Positions 23,981-32,371 of a stretch of 64,000 bases of DNA are shown piece by piece. Source of the stretch: J027 sp034437655 (GTDB taxonomy: Bacteria; Chloroflexota; Anaerolineae; Aggregatilineales; J027); NCBI GenBank assembly GCA_034437655.1, contig DAOTTU010000040.1:51928-115927 (forward strand), in the 5' to 3' direction. Every line of letters starts with the position of its first letter. The stretch's first letter is position 1. A program made the position numbers and the translations under genes. The notes beneath the pieces are model-generated. The model saw nothing but the letters and a program-made list of their open reading frames with translations, ran no database searches and was not told the DNA's origin.

Positions 23981-25141
23981 TTACACATCCTCCAAAAATT
24001 CACGGAACACTACATTGCTAATCAGCCGTGCTTGTTGTGTCAGGCGCACCCGTTCCGCATCAACAAGGATTAACCCGCGCCGTGATAACGTAGCCAGTTC
24101 ATCCGGAAAGTGTTCACGTAACGCAATGTCGTAGCGTCGTGCGAAGTCGGCAAACGCCACGCCTTCGTGCAACAAGCGCAATCCCATAAACAGGGTTTCG
24201 GCCATATCAGCCGCATCATCAACTGGCTCAGTTTTGATAGTGGCCGGGGTCGTCGGGAAAGTCAGGTTTTCGGAGGGTGTTGATTGTAAGCGGCGTATGT
24301 AGACTTCAGGACGCATGGCATTGACGGTGCGGGTGCGTTGCACATAACCGTGCGCCCCAGCCCCCAGCCCAATATACGGCAAGTTGCGCCAATATTGCAG
24401 GTTGTGTGCCGAAGGTCGGCCCCAGCTACTAAGCTCGTACTGGTCGTAGCCTGCTGCGCCGAGGATAACCGTCGCGTCATCGTACATATCAGCAGTGAGG
24501 TCATCGTCTGGTGCAGGGAGTTCGCCATATTTGATGCGCCGTGTCATATCTGTGCCGGACTTGAGAATCAATGCATATAGTGAGAAATGATCGGGTTCAA
24601 GTTCCAGCGCAGCATGCAACGTCGTCTGCCACATCTCGCGCGTTTGGTGCGGATTGCCATAGATCAGGTCAAGGCTGAGGTTTTCAAAACGGGCGCGTCG
24701 TGCATCGGTCACGGCTTGCCGCACTGCGTCCATGCGATGCAAACGCCCAAACAGCGCTAGCTCTTGTTCGTGTGCAGATTGCATCCCCAGGCTAAGCCGA
24801 TTCACGCCTGCACTGCGCAATCCTGTGAAATACGTGTGGTCAATCTTGCCCGGGTTGGCTTCCAGTGTCACTTCCGCGTCTGAACGTAGGTGCATGTGCG
24901 CTGCCACCGCTTCGAGAATCCGTGCAACCTGAGCAGGGGTCAGGAGGCTCGGGGTGCCACCCCCAAAATAGACCGTGTGTACATCAAGCCGCCGCTGCTG
25001 CCCAACAAAAGCGATTTCATCAGTCAACGCATTGACATAAGTGCCAATTAACGCCTCCTGGTCTGTGTAGACGTTAAAGGCGCAATAGGTGCAACGCACA
25101 CGGCAGAACGGAATATGGATGTATAGCGAATAGGGAGCTAT
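23981..25141 (-). CDS. hemW: HemW-type radical SAM protein, apparently started by ATA
   Basis: Radical SAM protein of the HemW/HemN-like family (haem chaperone or coproporphyrinogen dehydrogenase relative). The N-terminal signature reads SLYIHIPFC then CTYC, giving the cluster cysteines C13, C17 and C20. YFGGGTPSLL and the later EANPGKID are also typical. The first ATG, GTG or TTG in frame is a GTG at 25099, which would delete C13 and the start of the barrel. The only codon that preserves the family N-terminus and has a ribosome site (AAGGA nine bases upstream) is ATA at 25141-25139. It overlaps the TAG stop of the upstream TPR gene as ATAG. A minus-one frameshift at the AAAA of that stop or a sequence error are alternatives. 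Confidence 0.85.
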   Translation of the reverse strand: MAPYSLYIHIPFCRVRCTYCAFNVYTDQEALIGTYVNALTDEIAFVGQQRRLDVHTVYFGGGTPSLLTPAQVARILEAVAAHMHLRSDAEVTLEANPGKIDHTYFTGLRSAGVNRLSLGMQSAHEQELALFGRLHRMDAVRQAVTDARRARFENLSLDLIYGNPHQTREMWQTTLHAALELEPDHFSLYALILKSGTDMTRRIKYGELPAPDDDLTADMYDDATVILGAAGYDQYELSSWGRPSAHNLQYWRNLPYIGLGAGAHGYVQRTRTVNAMRPEVYIRRLQSTPSENLTFPTTPATIKTEPVDDAADMAETLFMGLRLLHEGVAFADFARRYDIALREHFPDELATLSRRGLILVDAERVRLTQQARLISNVVFREFLEDV

Positions 25142-25698
25142 TTTGCTTTGTCCTTGGCTTCGCGCTTGAGTTGCGTCAGGAATTTTTTCATCGGTCGGAG
25201 AGCTTTAGCACGTGGATCATCAGCGTTATCAACTGCTTTTTGCACCTCATCGCGTGCGCGTTCAACTTCTCCCCGCGCATAGTAGGCCATCCCGCGCACA
25301 TAGAGTGCTTCCGGGCGCATTGGTGCGTAGCGCAAAGCCTCCGTGAGATGCTCAATGGCGGTGGTATACGCTTTGATGCGATAGTGGTGCAGCCCACGCA
25401 GATAATGAACGACCCATTGCTTACTGTCCAACTGCAAGGCCGTGTCAAAGTCGGCAGTGGCCTCATCTACATCACCCATCTCCAGTTTGACCATGCCGCG
25501 TGTCGCGTAGAGTTCACCGTTGCGGCCGTTTTTATCAATGGCGGCGTCAAGGTCGGCCAATGCATCGTCATATTCGTCACGCTCAAAATGGTATAGTCCT
25601 CGTTCCAGATAGCGTTCCCAAATGCTGAGTGGTTCGCCCCGCGAAACCCGTATTTTGGGAGCATAGACCGGGCGTGGACGGTTGCGCCGCCAGAACAT
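25138..25698 (-). CDS. TPR-repeat protein
   Basis: A soluble 186-aa protein. After a basic N-terminal stretch of about 30 residues come three to four tetratricopeptide repeats: ERGLYHFERDEYDDALADLD, ATRGMVKLEMGDVDEATADF, YLRGLHHYRIKAYTTAIEHL and YVRGMAYYARGEVERARDEV. The C-terminus is Lys-rich. It sits between elp3 (20-base gap) and hemW (overlap at ATAG) in one operon. TPR proteins act as adaptors; a partner is not evident. Confidence 0.85.
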   Translation of the reverse strand: MFWRRNRPRPVYAPKIRVSRGEPLSIWERYLERGLYHFERDEYDDALADLDAAIDKNGRNGELYATRGMVKLEMGDVDEATADFDTALQLDSKQWVVHYLRGLHHYRIKAYTTAIEHLTEALRYAPMRPEALYVRGMAYYARGEVERARDEVQKAVDNADDPRAKALRPMKKFLTQLKREAKDKAK

Positions 25699-25718
25699 AC
25701 CAGCTTATACCGTACCGT

Positions 25719-27545
25719 CTACAGATCACGAAATTGATAGAGCTGACCATCGTAAAAGCCCCGTTTCCGGTAGTATTCACGGGTACCAATGGCCGAAATC
25801 ACTGCCAGCCGTGCATAACCGCGCTTACACGCGATGTCAACGGCATGCTCAATGAGGGCTTTGCCGAGGCCGCTATGTTGCGCACGCCCGTCCTCACTAC
25901 GACCGAGGTTGAGCGACTGCCCGTAAACGTGTATTTCGCGAATCATCGCGGCATCTTCTAATTCTGAGGTGATCGGCTCTACAGTCGGCAGTGAGAGCCG
26001 CAAAAAGCCTGCAATGTGGCGTTCTGGGGTGATATATTGCAGAAAGACTTCTGGCCCGGTGCTGGCTTCATACCAGACTTCATCAAGCGATAGGTCATTA
26101 AGTGCCACGCTACGATTGCGGATTTCGCGCATCCGAATATCGCCGCTATTCAGTTCACGCTCGCGGAGGTTCTTCTGCGCCATTTCGCGGAAATTGGTGT
26201 GCTTGTTGCCGACAACAATATCGGTGGAGGGAATGTCACGAATGACGCGCGTCAGGCGGCAATATTCAGGCGTCTCAGCAAAAACAGCGGTTAGCACGTC
26301 CAGCAATTCGTCGTGTGTATAGGGTCGCCAGTCGCCGCGCTCGTAGTATTGCATTAGCTCGGCGCTTTCAATCAACGAGCAGGGGTAAATTTTCAGTTCA
26401 TCGGGGCAAAAATCTGGGTCGTTGAACATGCGCTGGTAGTCTTCAATGTCAGCCTGTGGTGAAGACCCATAAAGGTTGGGCATCCAGTGTGCGTGAATTT
26501 TGAAGCCGGCTTGCCGCAGTAACTTTACGGCGCGACGGGTTGCAGCGACATCATGCCCGCGTTTGTTCAAGTGCAATACCTCATCGTTCAAGCTCTGAAA
26601 GCCGATTTGCACCTTGGTACAGCCCAGTCGTCGCACCCGCAGCACTTCGTCCACGCTAATATGGTCTGGCCGGGTTTCAATCACGAGGCCGACGACACGC
26701 CCCGGGGCAGTTTCATTTTCGGTGTGTGCCGCGTCGAGTTCATCCCATGTCGCGAACTCCATAATCGGTGAACGTTCAACAACGCCGCCTTCAATCGCAT
26801 TTTCCTGTAGCTTTGAACGTGCCATTTCATCGCGATAAATGTCCTGTACGACCTGATTGTAATTGCGTTCGAAGCGTACACCCTCAATTTTGACGTTGCT
26901 CAGGTTGCGCTCGGGGTGCAGTTGGGAACCGTCACGCAATGCGGCTGCAACCTCATCCATATGATTTTCACCGCGTCCGAAGTCGTGAATGGCGTCGAAA
27001 ATGCGCTTAATAAACCATATCTGGTAGTTTTCCGGGTAAAAGGACCAGGTGCCACCAAGAATGATGATTTCGAGCTTATCCGTCGGGTGGCCGATGTTGT
27101 GGTAGGCGAGGAGGCGCGACATCGTTTGCAGGTAGGGATCGAAGCTATTGTTCTCAGCGCGTTGTGCGCCGGGTTCGTCCGAAAGATAGCTTTTGGGCAT
27201 GCGTACATCGTTGGGGCAAAAAATGCACTTGCCGGGGCATGGAAAAGGTTTCGTAAGCACCGTGACAGGGGTAACACCGGAACCCGTGCGCGTTGGTTTG
27301 CGCCGTAGCCGGGCCACAACAAGCGGGTCATAGTCTGGCAGGGCGTCGCCAGCCAGTTCACGGTAGGCACGGATTAGCTCGTCACGCCGAAACAGCCCTT
27401 TGCCATCTTTGGGGTGGCGTTTTAAAATACGTTCAATGTCTTTGCGCGTGAGGTCTTCTGCGGCTGCGCTAATTTCTGTCAAAATAGCAACCAACGGCTC
27501 ACGATAACGCTCAAGGTTAAGCGGTCGTGCATGGTACTGCGTCAT
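25719..27545 (-). CDS. elp3: Elp3-family tRNA uridine-34 carboxymethyl transferase (radical SAM + GNAT)
   Basis: Stand-alone bacterial Elp3, 608 aa. It is known to use acetyl-CoA and S-adenosylmethionine to make 5-carboxymethyluridine at wobble position 34 of tRNA. The radical-SAM cluster motif is PCPGKCIFC (C103, C107, C110), preceded by SGVTPVTVLTKPF, highly typical of the family. The C-terminal 100 residues are a GNAT acetyltransferase domain ending with ISAIGTREYYRKRGF. The ATG at 27545 is chosen; a GTG at 27563 would add six residues. The ATG shares the bases CATG with the start codon of the divergent Trm9-like gene, so there is no intergenic space. Downstream genes are a TPR protein and hemW. 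Confidence 0.93.
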   Translation of the reverse strand: MTQYHARPLNLERYREPLVAILTEISAAAEDLTRKDIERILKRHPKDGKGLFRRDELIRAYRELAGDALPDYDPLVVARLRRKPTRTGSGVTPVTVLTKPFPCPGKCIFCPNDVRMPKSYLSDEPGAQRAENNSFDPYLQTMSRLLAYHNIGHPTDKLEIIILGGTWSFYPENYQIWFIKRIFDAIHDFGRGENHMDEVAAALRDGSQLHPERNLSNVKIEGVRFERNYNQVVQDIYRDEMARSKLQENAIEGGVVERSPIMEFATWDELDAAHTENETAPGRVVGLVIETRPDHISVDEVLRVRRLGCTKVQIGFQSLNDEVLHLNKRGHDVAATRRAVKLLRQAGFKIHAHWMPNLYGSSPQADIEDYQRMFNDPDFCPDELKIYPCSLIESAELMQYYERGDWRPYTHDELLDVLTAVFAETPEYCRLTRVIRDIPSTDIVVGNKHTNFREMAQKNLRERELNSGDIRMREIRNRSVALNDLSLDEVWYEASTGPEVFLQYITPERHIAGFLRLSLPTVEPITSELEDAAMIREIHVYGQSLNLGRSEDGRAQHSGLGKALIEHAVDIACKRGYARLAVISAIGTREYYRKRGFYDGQLYQFRDL

Positions 27546-28275
27546 GGATTCTTCAACGGTCACTTATCTGAACACTCTCAATCAGGAATTCTACAGGATT
27601 ACCGCGCCGCATTTCAATGCCACGCGCCAGCAGCCGTGGTCAGGGTGGTGGCGTCTGGGGCCTTATCTGCTGTATAAGTTGCAACATCAACCTCTACTGC
27701 GAGTTCTGGACGTCGGGTGTGGCAATGGGCGTTTTGCGCTTTTTTTGCATGAATTACTTCAAGACGAAGCGTTGCATTATACAGGATTAGATAGTGACTC
27801 GACGCTGCTTCACTATGCTCAAAACGCTTTAGAATCCGCTGAGATTCCGCATATGCTTATCGAGCAGGACATTCTACAAACGCCATTACCCGATACACAG
27901 TACGATCTCATTGTTCTTTTCGGTGTGGTGCATCATATACCCGGTTGGCAGAATCGGCTTGACCTGTTGGTGCGTGCAGCACGACACCTTGCAGTAGGCG
28001 GCTTGTTGGTGTTTGCAAGCTGGCAATTCCTCGACGTCTACAACCTCCGTAAACGTATCGCACCGTGGCCTGACGATCTTACACGCGAACCTAATGATTT
28101 CCTGCTTGATTGGCGGCGCGGTGAGCGAGCGTTGCGCTATTGTCATTATGTCGATGACGATGAACAGCAACAACTCATTGAGGCAACGAATTTGACACTG
28201 CTAGCCCAGTATCGTGCTGATGGACGCACCGATGCTCTTAATCATTACGCTGTGCTGCGCAATAACAACGGCTAA
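27544..28275 (+). CDS. Trm9/ALKBH8-like tRNA wobble-uridine methyltransferase
   Basis: Class I SAM methyltransferase, 243 aa. The Trm9 family is marked by an N-terminal block seen here as FYRITAPHFNATRQQPW (yeast Trm9, from memory, has YNEIAPHFSQTRYKPW), then LDVGCGNGR (motif I), VVHHIPGW (motif IV region), and near the C-terminus RYCHYVDDDEQQQLI, matching the RYYHLYREGEL block. Trm9 methylates cm5U34 to mcm5U34, the step that follows Elp3. The gene is head-to-head with elp3 and the two ATG codons overlap, which strongly supports a shared pathway. In eukaryotes Trm9 needs Trm112; no such gene is in the window. A small-molecule methyltransferase is the alternative. Confidence 0.72.
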   Translation: MDSSTVTYLNTLNQEFYRITAPHFNATRQQPWSGWWRLGPYLLYKLQHQPLLRVLDVGCGNGRFALFLHELLQDEALHYTGLDSDSTLLHYAQNALESAEIPHMLIEQDILQTPLPDTQYDLIVLFGVVHHIPGWQNRLDLLVRAARHLAVGGLLVFASWQFLDVYNLRKRIAPWPDDLTREPNDFLLDWRRGERALRYCHYVDDDEQQQLIEATNLTLLAQYRADGRTDALNHYAVLRNNNG

Positions 28276-28601
28276 TCAAGCAACCCGACTTCAGATGCAA
28301 AGACAAGCACCACCAGCAAACTTGTAATCAGCAGTACCCACGCCACCATACGCCCTCGGGTCGCGCTTGTCCACGCGCTGAGCCGGGTTTCACGTTCAAT
28401 GTTACCAAGCAGATCAACACGGAGGTCGGTTATTTCGACATCTTTTTCCAATCGCGCACCGTACAGTGGCCTGGCTACCAGCCGCCAGCCTTCAGACTGA
28501 AGTTTTTGCACTTCGGGCCGCAGGATTTCTTCGGCTTCTTCAGGGGTAATTACATCGTCATCGGTTGCGGTCTGGGGCTGGTTTTGAAATGGCTCTTGCA
28601 C
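28272..28601 (-). CDS. Hypothetical single-pass membrane protein
   Basis: A 109-aa protein I do not recognise. The N-terminal 30 residues are acidic and Gln-rich. The middle part (EEILRPEVQKLQSEGWRLV) is probably helical. Residues about 85-105 form one membrane helix, so the protein is likely tail-anchored with a cytoplasmic head. The start is GTG at 28601, supported by AGGA six bases upstream. Its end overlaps the end of the Trm9-like gene by four bases, convergent. Confidence 0.6.
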   Translation of the reverse strand: MQEPFQNQPQTATDDDVITPEEAEEILRPEVQKLQSEGWRLVARPLYGARLEKDVEITDLRVDLLGNIERETRLSAWTSATRGRMVAWVLLITSLLVVLVFASEVGLLD

Positions 28602-28678
28602 AGTCTATCCTCTCCAACTATTGCTTCAGTAGTGTATCATTAGCTGTAGATGACCTGAGAATCAATGACAAATCGACG

Positions 28679-29290
28679 ATGAGTGACGATCAGATTTTCT
28701 TCAACACCGACTCCGAGATGCCAACACGCTCAGATGCGCTGCAAAATCGTGCGGATATTTTGACCGTAGCGCGTGGCTTGTTTGAACAGCGTGGTGTCGA
28801 AAATGTCTCTATGTCACAAATTGCCCGCGAGGCCGAAGTCGGTAAAGGCACATTATATCGCCATTTCCGCAATAAACCCGACCTGTGCATCGCGCTACTG
28901 GATAGTGAACAACGCGGCTTGCAAGATCGCACGATCCAATTTATGCGTAACCCTGACCTCAGCCCCCTCGAGAAACTAGACTGGTTCATCAAGCGACTTT
29001 GCGAATTTACCGAACGCAACCTCGAAATTCTCTATGAGGCACGTGCTGGACGCCTACCTGATGCCACCGTCACACTTGACCACTCCGCCCATCACTGGCA
29101 ATGGCAAACCATTGTTGGTCTTATTCGACAGGCGAACGCCAGTGTCGATGCGGACTATATCGCGGATGTCATCTACATTATGCTTGATGCAGGGACGTAC
29201 CACTTTCAGCGCTATGTGCGCGGCTATGCACGCGAACGCATTCTGGATAATATTCAAGCCACAGCCCAGCGCCTGATAGCAAGCACGTAG
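28679..29290 (+). CDS. TetR/AcrR-family transcriptional regulator
   Basis: A 203-aa repressor-type regulator. The TetR helix-turn-helix lies near residues 25-70: ILTVARGLFEQRGVENVSM then IAREAEVGKGTLYRHF, a very typical signature. The ligand-binding half is helical and family-variable. The ATG at 28679 is chosen; the frame is open further upstream but there it would overlap the divergent GTG-started gene. The amidase and the yceI-like gene follow on the same strand. The yceI promoter carries a perfect palindrome in its spacer, a likely target for this regulator. Confidence 0.88.
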   Translation: MSDDQIFFNTDSEMPTRSDALQNRADILTVARGLFEQRGVENVSMSQIAREAEVGKGTLYRHFRNKPDLCIALLDSEQRGLQDRTIQFMRNPDLSPLEKLDWFIKRLCEFTERNLEILYEARAGRLPDATVTLDHSAHHWQWQTIVGLIRQANASVDADYIADVIYIMLDAGTYHFQRYVRGYARERILDNIQATAQRLIAST

Positions 29291-29373
29291 TTTCTACCGC
29301 GACCACACTTTTTTGAATAGGTTGTTATTATATGCTTTAGATTTCGTATTCAATCTGATCTGGAGTATTCCTC

Positions 29374-31002
29374 ATGTCTGATAATGACCACCCGACACAA
29401 TCCGACTTTGATCCTGGCGATGAGGTCATTCAAAACGCCACAACCTTGCTTGGACTTGCGTTTACTGCCGACGAACGCGCACAACTCAAGGAATCCCTCA
29501 AAAACCTACCCTCAGAACTCTCCACTGTACGCGACACATCCATTCCGAATGCGGTTCCCCCCGCCCTACATCTGAGGCTACCTCAACCACCGTCTGGTAC
29601 GAACCCACCACGCCCTGATGCACACAATTTAGGCCGGCCAGCAAACATCCAGCGCCCCCCTGATCTTGAGGAGGTCGCTTTCTGGCCGGTCACATGGCTG
29701 GCTGAACTTATCCGAACACAACAGGTTACATCTGTTGAATTGACACGCATGTATATCGATCGCCTGCGCCGCTATGACGAGAAACTTGCCTGCGTGGTGA
29801 CGTTCACAGAAGACCTTGCAATGCAACAGGCGGAACGAGCCGATGCCGAGATTCAGGCAGGACGGTATCGGGGTGTACTGCATGGCATTCCGTGGGGTGC
29901 AAAGGACTTACTTGCTGTTGAAGGTTACCCAACCACCTGGGGCGCTATGCCGTATAAAGACCAGATGCTCAACTTCAATGCAACCGTTGTAGAACGCCTG
30001 ACTGCTGCGGGGGCTGTGTTGATCGCTAAGTTGACGCTGGGGGCACTGGCGATGGGCGACGTATGGTTCGGTGGTACCACCAGAAACCCGTGGGATATGG
30101 GCGAGGGCTCAAGTGGTTCGTCAGCAGGTTCAGCAGCAGCAGTTGCCGCGGGGCTCGTTGGCTTTGCAATTGGATCAGAGACTCTTGGGTCAATCGTGTC
30201 GCCATGCACACGTTGCGGCGCTACGGGCCTACGTCCGACATTCGGCCGTGTCAGTCGACATGGAGCGATGTTTGTCGCCTGGAGTATGGATAAGCTAGGA
30301 CCAATTGCACGGACCGTTGAAGACTGTGCGGTGGTCTTTAATACGATTCACGGTGCAGACCCGCACGACGACCATACCGTTGATGCTCCGTTCGCATGGA
30401 ACCGCGACTTTGAACCTACCACCTTGCGTATCGGCTACTATGCCTCAGCTTTTGAAGCAGAACGAGACAACAGCGCTAATGACAATACAGTACTGGATAC
30501 ACTGCGCTCACTTGGATTTAAGTTAACCCCCGTCGAACTGCCAGCATTCGACGCTAATGTTGCCTACCATATTCTCTTATCAGAAGCCGCCGCTGCAAGC
30601 AATGATCTGACACAGAATAATCAAGACGACTTGCTTGTCCGCCAGGATGATGATGCCTGGCCAAATACTTTTCGGCGCGCCCAATTGATACCCGCAGTTG
30701 CATACATCCAGGCGAATCGCATACGCACTCAGCTCATACAGCAGATGGAAAAGCTCATGCATGAGGTAGATGTGATTGTTACCCCGAGTTTTGGTGGCAA
30801 CAACCTTCAACTTACCAATTTGACAGGGCACCCTTGCGTGGTAATGCCAAATGGATTCACCGAGAAGGGTACACCGACCAGCATTTCGTTTCTGGGGCGC
30901 TTATATGACGAAACCCGTTTGTTGCAGGTTGCGAACGCATATCAGGCAGTGACATCCTTTCACCAGCAGCGCCCGCGATTCGAAAATATCTCCGATGAAT
31001 AG
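29374..31002 (+). CDS. Amidase-signature family hydrolase
   Basis: A 542-aa enzyme of the amidase signature family (GatA-like fold), which hydrolyses amide bonds by a Ser-cisSer-Lys triad. Visible motifs: WGAKDLL (catalytic Lys), GEGSSGSSAGSAAAVAAG (signature with the cis-Ser) and GSETLGSI (the nucleophile region; relatives usually have DTGGSIR). The first 110 residues are a Pro-rich extension. No signal peptide is seen. GatB and GatC are not nearby, so it is not the tRNA amidotransferase subunit by context. GGAG lies ahead of the ATG. Substrate unknown. Confidence 0.85.
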   Translation: MSDNDHPTQSDFDPGDEVIQNATTLLGLAFTADERAQLKESLKNLPSELSTVRDTSIPNAVPPALHLRLPQPPSGTNPPRPDAHNLGRPANIQRPPDLEEVAFWPVTWLAELIRTQQVTSVELTRMYIDRLRRYDEKLACVVTFTEDLAMQQAERADAEIQAGRYRGVLHGIPWGAKDLLAVEGYPTTWGAMPYKDQMLNFNATVVERLTAAGAVLIAKLTLGALAMGDVWFGGTTRNPWDMGEGSSGSSAGSAAAVAAGLVGFAIGSETLGSIVSPCTRCGATGLRPTFGRVSRHGAMFVAWSMDKLGPIARTVEDCAVVFNTIHGADPHDDHTVDAPFAWNRDFEPTTLRIGYYASAFEAERDNSANDNTVLDTLRSLGFKLTPVELPAFDANVAYHILLSEAAAASNDLTQNNQDDLLVRQDDDAWPNTFRRAQLIPAVAYIQANRIRTQLIQQMEKLMHEVDVIVTPSFGGNNLQLTNLTGHPCVVMPNGFTEKGTPTSISFLGRLYDETRLLQVANAYQAVTSFHQQRPRFENISDE

Positions 31003-31032
31003 TGACACAAACACGTCTTATGCGCTTCTTAT

Positions 31033-31062
31033 TTGACAAGCGGACTACAGTCCGTTTATGCT
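31033..31062 (+). promoter_or_regulatory. yceI promoter with palindromic operator in the spacer
   Basis: A consensus TTGACA (31033-31038) and TATGCT (31057-31062) are separated by 18 bases. The spacer contains CGGACT-AC-AGTCCG (31041-31054), a perfect 6+6 inverted repeat. This is the classic place for a TetR-type repressor to block RNA polymerase. The nearest candidate is the TetR gene at 28679. Confidence 0.6.
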
Positions 31063-31109
31063 TGGGGCGTAACTGAAAACTGTACCCAAAACCAAACGGA
31101 GGTAACACA

Positions 31110-31652
31110 ATGGCACGTTGGAGCTTTGACCCGGTTCACTCAAATGTAGAGTTTGTCGTTCGGCACATGATGGTATCGAAGGTGCGCGGTGAATTCAGTC
31201 ACATCGACGGGTTTCTCAACTTTGATGAAGAAAACCCCGAAAACTCGTCCGTAGAAGCCACTATCAACGTCAACAGCATTAGCACGGGCGCTGATGACCG
31301 TGACAATCACCTGCGCTCTGCCGACTTCTTCGACGCTGAAAACTTCCCGGCGATGACCTTCAAAAGCACCAAAATTGAGATCACTGGCGACAATCAGGGC
31401 AAAATCACTGGTGACCTGACTATCCGTGGTGTCAGCAAAGAAGTCAGTTTCGATGTTGAATACTTCGGTCAGGGCTTGAGCCCCTTTGGTGATATCCGTG
31501 CCGGGTTCGAAGGCACAACCAGGATCAACCGTGAAGATTTCGGTTTGACCTGGAATCAGGTATTGGAATCGGGCGGGGTGTTGGTCAGCAAAGACGTGAT
31601 CATTGAAGTTAATTTGCAGGCTGTGAAGGTGACCGAGCAGGCACCGGCCTGA
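31110..31652 (+). CDS. YceI-family lipid-binding protein (cytoplasmic form)
   Basis: A 180-aa lipocalin-like beta-barrel protein of the YceI family; members bind isoprenoid or other lipophilic molecules. The N-terminus WSFDPVHSNVEFVVRHMMVS, the block LRSADFFDAENFPAMTF and the end GVLVSKDVIIEV are typical. There is no signal peptide, unlike E. coli YceI, so it should be cytoplasmic. GGAGG precedes the ATG. It has its own promoter with operator and a strong terminator, i.e. it is a single-gene unit. Confidence 0.92.
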   Translation: MARWSFDPVHSNVEFVVRHMMVSKVRGEFSHIDGFLNFDEENPENSSVEATINVNSISTGADDRDNHLRSADFFDAENFPAMTFKSTKIEITGDNQGKITGDLTIRGVSKEVSFDVEYFGQGLSPFGDIRAGFEGTTRINREDFGLTWNQVLESGGVLVSKDVIIEVNLQAVKVTEQAPA

Positions 31653-31692
31653 GCAAATATCCCATACTGCAACACGCAACATAGGTGAATGA

Positions 31693-31726
31693 AAAGCTCT
31701 GTGGTGGTCACAGGGCTTTTTTGTGT
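31693..31726. terminator. Intrinsic terminator after yceI
   Basis: AAAGCTCTGTG and CACAGGGCTTT form an 11-bp stem (one U-G pair) with a five-base loop, followed by TTTTTT on the plus strand. The reverse strand ends with CTTTTC, so it can also stop transcription of the convergent Nudix gene. Confidence 0.85.
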
Positions 31727-32371
31727 TCAGCCATCGGTGCCAGGAATTGCTTTGATACGTCCTTCAAATTCGGCCAGTATAATGGCTGTCGCACCCCAGC
31801 ACTTATGCCCAAGCAGGTCATAGTACGGCGCATGAATTCTCATCCCCTGGACGTTGATTTGTTCGGCACTTTTGAGGTCTTCATCTAGCAAGGTTTGCAC
31901 GTCGATTTCAATCACTTCAGCAACCTCACGCGGATCAGGTCGCCAAACCGGGCGCGCAGGCACATAACCCACAATCGGCTGCACATCAAAGTCACTGGGC
32001 GGGATGTAAATGCGCGTCAATTCACCGAGCAGTTGCACACTGTCTGGGGCAACACCTAATTCTTCATGGCACTCACGCAGCGCCGCCGCTGTGTACGTTT
32101 CACCTGTCTCCAAGCGGCCGCCGGGGAGACCAATTTGATCGCTGTGGACCCCTTCATAACTGTTGCGCCTAATTAAGACAAGGCGCAGTTCACCCTTGTG
32201 GGGGTACAACAAGAGTAGGACTGCTGCCTGTTTGGGATCGCCAGCTTTACCAGACGCACGCTCAAGCGGACGTTGCAAGGGAGCCATTACCGACTGCGCC
32301 TGCACCACATCGAAGTCGGCCAGTGCCAGTGCAGCACCGACCACCTCTAAATTCAACGGCTGCGGCATCAT
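31727..32371 (-). CDS. Nudix hydrolase, CoA pyrophosphatase-like
   Basis: A 214-aa Nudix enzyme. The Nudix box is complete: GGRLETGETYTAAALRECHEELGV starts near residue 90, with the catalytic REC-EE element. The upstream block QAAVLLLLYPHKGELRLVLI and a C-terminal part with LGHKCWGATA match the NudL branch, which cleaves coenzyme A. The substrate remains an inference. Its ATG follows immediately after the TGA of the upstream gene (TGAATG), so the two are coupled. It is the last gene of a minus-strand trio led by the receiver protein at 33666. Confidence 0.88.
   Translation of the reverse strand: MMPQPLNLEVVGAALALADFDVVQAQSVMAPLQRPLERASGKAGDPKQAAVLLLLYPHKGELRLVLIRRNSYEGVHSDQIGLPGGRLETGETYTAAALRECHEELGVAPDSVQLLGELTRIYIPPSDFDVQPIVGYVPARPVWRPDPREVAEVIEIDVQTLLDEDLKSAEQINVQGMRIHAPYYDLLGHKCWGATAIILAEFEGRIKAIPGTDG

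Noticed and set aside
23981..25099. hemW starting at the GTG at 25099
   Set aside because: This would remove the first cluster cysteine and the conserved SLYIHIP block, which are coded immediately upstream.
29374..31002. GatA subunit of the tRNA amidotransferase
   Set aside because: No gatB or gatC nearby, a Pro-rich N-terminal extension, and a nucleophile region different from GatA; kept as a general amidase.
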